A stretch of 20,758 nucleotides of DNA from the NCBI GenBank assembly GCA_026705105.1, contig JAPPBK010000044.1:1-20758 (forward strand). Reading direction: 5' to 3'. Made by a program: the position numbers and the translations under genes. Below, piece after piece: positions 14,287-20,758 of the stretch (position 1 is the stretch's first letter; each line of letters begins with the position of its first letter). The stretch is from Chloroflexota bacterium (GTDB lineage Bacteria > Chloroflexota > Dehalococcoidia > Bin125). The notes under the pieces were generated by a model that worked only from the letters and a program-made list of their open reading frames with translations, was not told the origin of the DNA and searched no databases.

Positions 14287-15248
14287 GACTGGATGATCCC
14301 GCGCTGCTTGCCCTGCTGCTGTTGCTGATTCCGTACGCCTGGCTGCTGCGGCGCGAGGCGCGGCAGCCGCGGCCCAGGTACCTCTTGCCGCAGCTCTTCG
14401 GCGCGCCGCCGATCGCGGGGGCGGGCAGCCGCCGTTTGCGCGCGCTGCCGTTCCTCGGCCTGTTGCGGGCGGTGGCGTTGATCCTGATCGTCGTCGCCGT
14501 CGCGCGACCGCAGGCGACGACAGTCGAGGCAGTGCGGCCGGCCGAGGGCATCGACATCGTGCTCGTGATTGACGCCTCAACCTCGATGGCGTTTTCGCGC
14601 ATTTCCGAAGCCGAATCGCGCATGGAAGCCGCTCGCCGCGTCGCACAGGATTTCGTCGCCGAACGCAAGGCGAGCGGAGCGGACCGGATTGGCCTGGTCA
14701 TGTTCCAACGCCGTCCGCTGGTGCTGAGCCCGTTGACGCTCGACCTCGATGCGATCGACGAGATGATCGCAGTCTCGGTGCGCAGCGGGTTGATTCCCGA
14801 CGGGACTGCGCTGGGCGTGGCCACGATGGAGGCGATCGACCTGTTGCGCGGTTCGGATGCCGCCTCGCGAATCGTCGTCGTGTTGACCGACGGGGAGAAC
14901 AACGTGCCGGATATCACGCCGAACCAGGCGGCGGCGGTGGCGCGGGCCGTCGGCGTGCGCCTCTACACGATCGGTCTGCCGACCCAGGTCCGGCAGGTCG
15001 GAGTCGCACTTAACGAGTTGACCCTGGTCTACATGGCCGACGAGACCGGCGGCGTGTACTTCCGCGCAACCGATTTCCGCGAGTTGTCCGACGCCTACCA
15101 GTCAATCTCGGACCTGGAGCGGGAGCGGGTCGGGGAAGAGCGGTTTCTGACCACCCGAGAGCTGGGGCCGTGGCTGCTGCTGGCGGCCGGGTTGATGATC
15201 GCGCTTGAGCTCGCGCTGCGTGCTACGCGCTGGCGGAGGCTGCCCTGA
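14283..15248 (+). CDS. batA: VWA-domain membrane protein (BatA-like)
   Basis: This 321-residue protein has two N-terminal membrane segments (about 8-22 and 56-74), a VWA domain and one C-terminal membrane helix (about 294-311), the Bat/aerotolerance layout. The VWA MIDAS is complete: VLVIDASTSM (Asp97, Ser99, Ser101), Thr175 in DGTALG and Asp203 in VVLTDGENN. The RPQ motif just before the domain (75-77, VARPQATT) is typical of BatA. Bat proteins work with MoxR in stress tolerance and envelope-related functions in some bacteria, but the role here is not known. The ATG overlaps the previous stop (ATGA) and its own stop overlaps the next start (TGATG), so the genes are translationally coupled. 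Confidence 0.92.
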   Translation: MRLDDPALLALLLLLIPYAWLLRREARQPRPRYLLPQLFGAPPIAGAGSRRLRALPFLGLLRAVALILIVVAVARPQATTVEAVRPAEGIDIVLVIDASTSMAFSRISEAESRMEAARRVAQDFVAERKASGADRIGLVMFQRRPLVLSPLTLDLDAIDEMIAVSVRSGLIPDGTALGVATMEAIDLLRGSDAASRIVVVLTDGENNVPDITPNQAAAVARAVGVRLYTIGLPTQVRQVGVALNELTLVYMADETGGVYFRATDFRELSDAYQSISDLERERVGEERFLTTRELGPWLLLAAGLMIALELALRATRWRRLP

Positions 15249-17131
15249 TGGCGCTCGGAGCTCCCGCGATGCTGGCCTTGCTCGCCCTGGTCCCGGCCGC
15301 CGTCGCGGCCTGGTGGTGGCTCTGGCGGGCGCGCAGATTGCACCGGGTCGCGGTCGGCTCGGCCGTCGATGGACACAGGCGCGGAGTGGGGATCTCCCGG
15401 TTGTTGCTGGTGCTGGCCCTGGCGCTGATTGGCGTGGCGGCGGCTCGCCCGATGTGGAGTCCGGGCGCGCAGACGCTCGGTCGTCCCGACTTTGCGCTCG
15501 TGATCGCCCTGGATGTTTCGCTCAGCATGGCGGCGGAGGATGTCGGTGAGGAGTTGGGCGAGCCGGTCAGCCGGTTCACCGCGGCGCAGGCCGAGATTCA
15601 CCGCCTGATTGACGGGCGACGAGGTGATCGGATCGGGCTGGTGGTCTTCGCCGGTGATGCGTTCCTTCGCTTTCCCCTGACCCGCGATCACGAGGCGGCG
15701 CTGGAAGTCTTGTCGGCGCTGCAACCCGGCGAGGCGCTGGCGCGTCCCGGCTCCGACATCGGCTCGGCGATTGCGCTGGCCACGGAGACGATCATGCGCG
15801 CAGCCGGCGCCGACGCCGCGGAGTCAGTCGCGGGGGCCATCGCCGTCGTCAGCGACGGCGAAGAGCTGCTCAACGACGCAGCAGGCGTAGACGCTGCTAC
15901 GGCCGCACAAGCGGCGCAGGAGCTCGGACTCCAGGTCTTCACCCTTGGCGTCGGTTCGCGGCAGGGCGCCAACATCCCGCTGCGCCGCTCGGTCGCGGTG
16001 AAGGTCGATCCGCGCAGCGGTTCGCCCGTGGTGACCAGGCTCGACGACGAGCGTCTGCGAGAGGTGGCTGCTGCGGGCGGAGGACGCTACGTGGAGCTGG
16101 ATTCGCCGGGCGCGATATCGAGCATGAACTCCGACCTGGCGGCGATTGATCAGGTACGCGAGGTGATAGTGGTGGAGTCGAGCCTGGCCGAGCAGTTTCA
16201 GTGGTTTGCCGGAGCAGCCGTCATTGCGCTGTTGCTGGCCGCCTGCGCCCGGGTGTTCGGCTGGACGTTCGGTCGCGGCCGCGGCCTGGTTTCGCTGGGG
16301 GCGTTGATTGGCCTGGCGGTGTTCGCGGGGGCCTGCGCCGGAACGAGCGTCGAGCAGACGAACCGCGAAGGTGTGATGCGCTACGAGGCAGGCGAATATC
16401 GCGGGGCGCTCGAGCAATGGCGCGAGGGGCAACGGCTTGCCCGCCGCACGGAGGCGGGCGTCGATCCGCGCCTGCATCTCAATGCCGGTCGGGCGTTGCA
16501 CCGGTTGGGGGAGTTCGAGCGCGCGGAGACGGAGACGCTCTCGGCGCTGCGCGCGGACGAGGCCGGTCTTCGCGCCATCGCCTGGTTCCACGCCGGCAAT
16601 CATCGCTGGGCGAGCAACGACTTGCTCGGCGCTCGTGCCGCGTTCATCGAGGCACTGCGCGAGGCGCCCACCATGCTTGACGCCAAGATCAACCTTGAGC
16701 TGGTGACGGGCATCCTGCAATCGCTTGAGCAGGACTTGGACTCAGAGACTTCCGACCAATCCGGCAGCGAAGGACAGGCAGGAGAGCCCGTGAGTTCGGA
16801 GCCTGGGCAGCAAGCACAGGCAGAGCCGGCGGCAACCGGTGAGCAGAGTTCCGACCCGGGAGCTGGTTCACCGGGCGAGGCATCCGAGGCTCCGTTGCCG
16901 GGCCAGGGCGGAGGGACGCGACCGACAACGCCCAGCTTCTCCGAAGCGGGCACGCTGAGCGAGCGCCGCGATCAGGCCTGGCAAGACCTGGAAGCCGCGC
17001 TGGATGAGCTGCCGCTGGAGAACGCCAGCCTCGACCAAGCGCTGGCGGTGCTCGACGCATTGCGCGCAGTGCCGGGCGAGCCGCTCGCCGCGGGGCGCCT
17101 CGACCTGGGTGAACAACTGCTTGACTGGTAG
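15248..17131 (+). CDS. batB: BatB-BatC fusion: VWA domain plus TPR domain
   Basis: This 627-residue protein joins two units usually encoded separately. The first is BatB-like: membrane segments at about 5-26 and 51-66, the ARP motif (66-68), a VWA domain with MIDAS ALDVSLSM (Asp89, Ser91, Ser93) and Asp203 in VVSDGEE, then a membrane helix at 317-337. A second hydrophobic stretch (about 347-364) contains FAGAC, where Cys363 resembles a lipoprotein signal end. From about 371 to 490 there are TPR-like helices (NREGVMRYEAGEYRGALEQW, RALHRLGEFERAETE, HAGNHRWASNDLLGARAAF), as in BatC. A Ser/Gln/Gly-rich linker (500-562) and a helical tail (570-627) follow. The fusion is in one uninterrupted frame. 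Translation is coupled to batA by TGATG. Confidence 0.88.
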   Translation: MALGAPAMLALLALVPAAVAAWWWLWRARRLHRVAVGSAVDGHRRGVGISRLLLVLALALIGVAAARPMWSPGAQTLGRPDFALVIALDVSLSMAAEDVGEELGEPVSRFTAAQAEIHRLIDGRRGDRIGLVVFAGDAFLRFPLTRDHEAALEVLSALQPGEALARPGSDIGSAIALATETIMRAAGADAAESVAGAIAVVSDGEELLNDAAGVDAATAAQAAQELGLQVFTLGVGSRQGANIPLRRSVAVKVDPRSGSPVVTRLDDERLREVAAAGGGRYVELDSPGAISSMNSDLAAIDQVREVIVVESSLAEQFQWFAGAAVIALLLAACARVFGWTFGRGRGLVSLGALIGLAVFAGACAGTSVEQTNREGVMRYEAGEYRGALEQWREGQRLARRTEAGVDPRLHLNAGRALHRLGEFERAETETLSALRADEAGLRAIAWFHAGNHRWASNDLLGARAAFIEALREAPTMLDAKINLELVTGILQSLEQDLDSETSDQSGSEGQAGEPVSSEPGQQAQAEPAATGEQSSDPGAGSPGEASEAPLPGQGGGTRPTTPSFSEAGTLSERRDQAWQDLEAALDELPLENASLDQALAVLDALRAVPGEPLAAGRLDLGEQLLDW

Positions 17132-17140
17132 CGGCGCGGC

Positions 17141-19996
17141 TCAGTCGCCCGCTGGAGCCGGAGCTGCGGAGTCGAGCTCGTCGTCGGTCGACGCGGGCGG
17201 CCGCACGGGGAGGCGCAGCGCGACACGGATCATCGACGAGCGCAGGCGCTTCCAGTTGTCGATGGTCGCCGCCTGTTGTTCGTCGCTCAGTGCTTTGCGT
17301 CCGAATCGTGTGGCGGTGTACTGGCTAGCCAGATCGATCGCCAGATCACCCAGCCCGAGTCGAGTGTCGATTGCCCGCGCGTGCTCCTGGGGCGTGGTGG
17401 ACGGATCGGCGCGCACCCCGATCCAGCGCGCCAGCCGCGCGGCCGAGACCCACAGTCGGGCCGTCGGCTCCAGCCCGCGCAGCGACAGCCACCAGGCGAT
17501 TCTCAAGAGCAACAGCGCGGCAACGAGGATCGAAGCGCCGATCGTCGGTCCCAGCCAGTACCAGCGACTGGCGCCCTGCGCCAACAAGGCGTCCTTGCCC
17601 GGAATCGTGCCGTCGGCGAGATACTGGAGGATGTCCGTCAGATCCAGGTCGGACAGCGGGTCGCCGCCGGCGCCGGGACGCAGATCAAAGCGTGGGGTTG
17701 TGAGCCGCTGCGCCGCGATCCGCCGCGCGCCCGCCCCGCCGCCGGCGATCGAGGCGAGCGTCTCGTCGGCCGAGGTGCTCGGTGTCGGATCGAAATCGAC
17801 CCAGCCGTAGTTGGGGAAATAGACCTCGACCCAGGCATAGGAGTCATGCCCGCGCACGATGTAGTTTTGCGTGCGCTCGTCGTAGTTGTTGGCGCTGAGG
17901 ACGAATCCGGTGGCGATCCGGGCCGGGACGCCGGCAACCCGCAAGAGGACGACCATCGAGGAGGCGTGATAGTCGTAGTAGCCGCCGATCGGCAGGCCGT
18001 CCTCCTGGTTCTCGAACAGGAACCAGTAGACGGCGTCCGACTTGGCCGGCGGCAACTCGATCTCGGTGGTCAAGGGATACAGCGGCACCGGCTCGCCGTC
18101 GTCGTCGCGGACGATGCGGCCGTCCTCGTCGACTGCGGGCGCAGAGCGTAGATAGGTCTCGACGGCGGCGGCGATTGAGTACGGGTTATAGCCGCCGTCG
18201 CTGCGTTCGGGATCGGCGGCGAGGGCGAAACTGTCGGCGATTGAACTCAACAAGCGGTCGAGATTGGCCCGTTCTTCCTCCTCGTACTCCGGCAGTTGCA
18301 GGAACGTCTCGGTCACCCAGAGCGGATAGTCGTCGCCGGCCGTGGCCAGCGCTTCCTCGTTCGCGCCCGACACCGTGCCGGTGATTTGATAGGTGAAGCC
18401 GGCTCGGACCCGTCGCTGCAGCGGACGCAGCGAAAGGACATCGGTCTCTTCCGGATCTGAACGCAGCATCAGTCCAACGGGCAGGCCGCTGGCGGAATCC
18501 ACGTCGACGTCGATCAGCGAGTACTGGACTGGCACATAGGTCGCGACCTCATCCGCCGAAGGAGAGTCAATCTCGTCGTCGGGATCGACGTTGCCTGCGG
18601 CGATCCGATCGGCGATGGCGTCCAGCGCCGGTTCCAGATCGGTGCCGGAGAAGCGCGCGGTGTCGGAAAAGTCAACCTCGAAGTCGACCGAGGCGAGCGT
18701 GTCGACCCGCGTGTCCTTGTTCGCCAGCACCGGCGCGCCGAACGAGAACAGCACCGCCGGCGATCGCTCGACGGAGATCTGCGCCGCGACCGGGCGGCGG
18801 TCGAGGTAGTCGGAGGTCACGACCGTGGCTTCGTTGGCGATTGAGGTCTCGTCGGTCGGCTCGGATCCGCTGATCGGTTCCAGTTCGCGCACGGTTCTGG
18901 AGGTTGAGGGAGATTGCCGCCAACCGCGGCCGGTGTACTCGTCGTAGACCGCGCCGCGCAGCAGCCCCGGTTCGGTTGCGGCGGCGCGCATGATGATGGC
19001 GTCGCCGGGATCGATGTCGCCCTGCATTACGAGGAAGTCGTCGAACGAATGGACCGGGACGCCGCGCCGCGAGTCGATACCGCTGAACAGGCGGCGAAAG
19101 TCGTCGTTGAGCCCTTCGAACGGCTCGGCGATCGCCGCCCAGGCGTCTTCCAATGCTTGCGACTCGTCGGGACGGGGAATCACGCGGGACAGCGTCAGCA
19201 GGAGCACCACGGCAAGCATCGTCGCGCCGAGAAACGAGAGCGAGATCCAGTCGGGATAGGCCGAGCCCTGGCTGCGCCAGCGATCCATGCGGCGCAGCAA
19301 GGAGGCGCGCATCAGCAGCAGCATCGCGCCGGTCAGGAAGAAGCCGTAGGAGAGGTTCCACTGACGGTCGGAGAGATAGGACACGTTGACGGCGAGCAGC
19401 GCGCCGAGCAGGATCATCGCGACCCAGGGATTGCGCCAGCGGGCCACGGCGTACGCGCCGAGGAAGGAGGCGACGAACACAAAGACATCGGTGAAGAAGA
19501 CGAAGGGCAGGTTGTCGGTGGTCAGGCCGGAACTGAATGCCTGGTTGAACCAATCCTGGAAGCGGAAACCGAAGTCGGTGAATCGATCCCAGAACAGCGG
19601 TTGCCCGCCCAGGGTTTCGAGTTGCGTGATCTGGGCCATGATGATCAGGCCGCCGACCACGAAGCCGATCAGCATGGCGCCGATGACGCGGATGCGGCGC
19701 GTGCGTCCCATGATCAGGGCGAGCAGCACGCCGGCCGTTGCCGTGACGCGCAGGTCGGGCATGTCCTCGACCCAGTTTGCGATGTAGATACTGTTGGCCG
19801 TCGAGAGCGCGACGAGGAGCAGGATGCCGAAGGTGATCGTGGCTTCCAGCGCCCGCTGCGTCGGCGAGAACACCCGAGTCTCGCCCGAGACGACCACGGT
19901 CTCCTCCGAGGATCGCCGCGCGAAGAAGCTGCGTTCGGCCTCGGCCGCGAGCGTTACGGGTTGTTCCGGAGGTGGGGGCGGCGGCTGGCGGTTCAC
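17141..19996 (-). CDS. Transglutaminase-like membrane protein (TgpA/DUF3488 type), likely non-catalytic
   Basis: This 951-residue protein has about six to eight N-terminal membrane segments (roughly 53-270), a large extracytoplasmic region (about 275-740) holding the transglutaminase-like domain, one more membrane helix (about 814-838) and a cytoplasmic tail that is helical and then Pro/Asp-rich. This is the TgpA/DUF3488 layout. The catalytic motifs are recognisable but altered. Where the family reads G-Y-C-x-x-F-A, this has GYYDYHASSM, with Tyr674 in place of Cys. Where it reads D-A-H-A-W, it has DSYAWVEVYF, with Tyr720 in place of His. Asp736 in FDPTP is kept. So a standard transamidase or protease reaction is unlikely. 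The start is GTG, overlapping the upstream DUF58 stop as GTGA. The end is 9 bp from the convergent bat operon. Confidence 0.9.
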   Translation of the reverse strand: MNRQPPPPPPEQPVTLAAEAERSFFARRSSEETVVVSGETRVFSPTQRALEATITFGILLLVALSTANSIYIANWVEDMPDLRVTATAGVLLALIMGRTRRIRVIGAMLIGFVVGGLIIMAQITQLETLGGQPLFWDRFTDFGFRFQDWFNQAFSSGLTTDNLPFVFFTDVFVFVASFLGAYAVARWRNPWVAMILLGALLAVNVSYLSDRQWNLSYGFFLTGAMLLLMRASLLRRMDRWRSQGSAYPDWISLSFLGATMLAVVLLLTLSRVIPRPDESQALEDAWAAIAEPFEGLNDDFRRLFSGIDSRRGVPVHSFDDFLVMQGDIDPGDAIIMRAAATEPGLLRGAVYDEYTGRGWRQSPSTSRTVRELEPISGSEPTDETSIANEATVVTSDYLDRRPVAAQISVERSPAVLFSFGAPVLANKDTRVDTLASVDFEVDFSDTARFSGTDLEPALDAIADRIAAGNVDPDDEIDSPSADEVATYVPVQYSLIDVDVDSASGLPVGLMLRSDPEETDVLSLRPLQRRVRAGFTYQITGTVSGANEEALATAGDDYPLWVTETFLQLPEYEEEERANLDRLLSSIADSFALAADPERSDGGYNPYSIAAAVETYLRSAPAVDEDGRIVRDDDGEPVPLYPLTTEIELPPAKSDAVYWFLFENQEDGLPIGGYYDYHASSMVVLLRVAGVPARIATGFVLSANNYDERTQNYIVRGHDSYAWVEVYFPNYGWVDFDPTPSTSADETLASIAGGGAGARRIAAQRLTTPRFDLRPGAGGDPLSDLDLTDILQYLADGTIPGKDALLAQGASRWYWLGPTIGASILVAALLLLRIAWWLSLRGLEPTARLWVSAARLARWIGVRADPSTTPQEHARAIDTRLGLGDLAIDLASQYTATRFGRKALSDEQQAATIDNWKRLRSSMIRVALRLPVRPPASTDDELDSAAPAPAGD

Positions 19997-20758
19997 TGCA
20001 CCGCCGCCTGTTCATCAACCAACTCCGCATCGTCACCGGCCTCGGAGCGGACCCCTTGAGTCATGTCCTCAAGCTCCATCTGTGAGGCCGCCGACTGCGA
20101 GGTGGCGCCGCCATTGGTTCCGCCGCCGGCGAGATCGGCGGAGGCCGCCGGGCCGCTCATCAGCGGACCGCCGGGAATCTGTCCGACCATGACGGCAGGG
20201 ATGTAGTCGCCCTGTCGGACGACGTTGACCTGGACGCCGAGCGCGCGAAGCTCGGCTGCGGTGCCCACGGCGCCGGCGCGGCCGCCCCACGATTCGAGGT
20301 CGAGCAGGGCGACCGCGACCTTGACCCCGCGCTGGGTCAGCGTGCGTATGGCGCCTTGCCAGCGAGGATCGGTTGACGCAGTGACCACGATCACGGTGGT
20401 GTGCCGGCCCCAGCGGCGCGACTGTTGATAGAGGATCGAGGCGACCGGCACCGAGCCGATCGGTTGCGCGACGGCCAGCGACTCGAGGATGCGGCCGAAA
20501 TGCTGGGAGCCGCGATCGGGCTCGATCACGTCCAGTCGATCGCCAAACATCATCAACCCGACCGAACGGCTCTGATTGATGAACAGGCGAACCACCGATG
20601 CGGCGACGGTCACGGCGGTCTCGATCGTGGCATCGTCGCCGGACCCGATGTGGTCCTGGCTGGAGAGATCGAGCACGACCCAGAGATGCGAGGCCGGGTC
20701 GAGTTCGAACGTCTTCACCTTGAGCGACCCGGTGCGCAGACTGCTCTTCCAGTGGATG
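19993..20758 (-). CDS. DUF58 protein, second copy (5' end beyond the window)
   Basis: The visible 255 codons are the C-terminal part of a DUF58 protein. The open frame continues to the window edge: the last visible codons give IHWKSSLRTGSLKV, the DUF58 IHWK(A/S)SARTG-type motif, so the true start lies outside and the GTG at 20718 is internal. The VWA-like core follows with WVVLDLSSQDH, where the usual D-x-S-x-S reads D-L-S-S-Q, a degenerate MIDAS unlike the first DUF58 copy. The C-terminal 65 residues are Gly/Ala/Ser-rich and then acidic. It overlaps the transglutaminase-like gene by 4 bp, the common DUF58-TgpA pair. Normally a moxR gene heads this pair; whether one lies just beyond the edge cannot be seen. 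Confidence 0.87.
   Translation of the reverse strand, partial: IHWKSSLRTGSLKVKTFELDPASHLWVVLDLSSQDHIGSGDDATIETAVTVAASVVRLFINQSRSVGLMMFGDRLDVIEPDRGSQHFGRILESLAVAQPIGSVPVASILYQQSRRWGRHTTVIVVTASTDPRWQGAIRTLTQRGVKVAVALLDLESWGGRAGAVGTAAELRALGVQVNVVRQGDYIPAVMVGQIPGGPLMSGPAASADLAGGGTNGGATSQSAASQMELEDMTQGVRSEAGDDAELVDEQAAVQ

Noticed and set aside
17132..17160. Bidirectional terminator between the convergent bat and transglutaminase-like genes
   Set aside because: Only an imperfect GC stem with a bulge is seen, no T-run, and most of it lies in coding sequence.
18672..20059. Two long frames overlapping the transglutaminase-like gene (454 codons minus, 381 codons plus)
   Set aside because: Both are Arg/His/Asp-rich shadows; the 951-aa frame has membrane segments and family motifs.
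1..20758. CRISPR array, transposase, integrase, tRNA or rRNA
   Set aside because: No regularly spaced repeats, no recognisable transposase or integrase motifs, and no tRNA-like or rRNA-like sequence were seen on reading the window; this was by eye and not by a search tool.

Overview
The window is a GC-rich (roughly 60-65%) bacterial chromosome segment, almost fully coding, with short intergenic gaps and many 1-8 bp start/stop overlaps. Two F420-type luciferase-like oxidoreductases, two PPOX flavin/F420-type proteins, a beta-keto acid cleavage enzyme (BKACE) and a DUF3500 protein together suggest an environmental Chloroflexota (Dehalococcoidia/SAR202-like). An actinobacterium is the main alternative. 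This placement is inferred from gene content only; no rRNA, tRNA or marker tree is available here.

Layout. (1) 1-1090, plus strand: the end of a transketolase N-terminal subunit and the complete C-terminal subunit, a two-gene split transketolase. (2) 1122-8790, minus strand: a long co-directional block. Read 5' to 3' it encodes BKACE, two tandem PPOX paralogs separated by a hairpin repeat, an MFS exporter, a small unknown protein, ProA, a DUF3500 protein, two small acidic unknown proteins and a HAD phosphatase. (3) 8905-9162, plus strand: a small tail-anchored, DUF1640-like protein. (4) 9165-11229, minus strand: two paralogous LLM-class oxidoreductases separated by two hairpins that look like dispersed intergenic repeats. 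(5) 11368-17131, plus strand: a tightly coupled MoxR AAA+ / DUF58 / BatD-like / BatA / BatB-BatC-fusion operon. (6) 17141-20758, minus strand and convergent with the previous operon: a DUF58 protein cut by the window edge, coupled to a large membrane transglutaminase-like (TgpA/DUF3488-type) protein.

How the genes work together. Regions 5 and 6 look like one envelope-associated chaperone and von Willebrand A locus. A single MoxR ATPase gene is present, with two DUF58 proteins, two membrane VWA proteins (one carrying a C-terminal TPR half) and a transglutaminase-fold membrane protein. The transglutaminase-like protein has tyrosines at both positions where the family has its catalytic Cys and His, so it is probably a non-catalytic scaffold or binding protein. 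Regions 2 and 4 look like accessory redox/catabolic genes (F420 or flavin chemistry, beta-keto acid cleavage, export), with proline biosynthesis (proA) embedded. No mobile element, CRISPR array, tRNA or rRNA was recognised.
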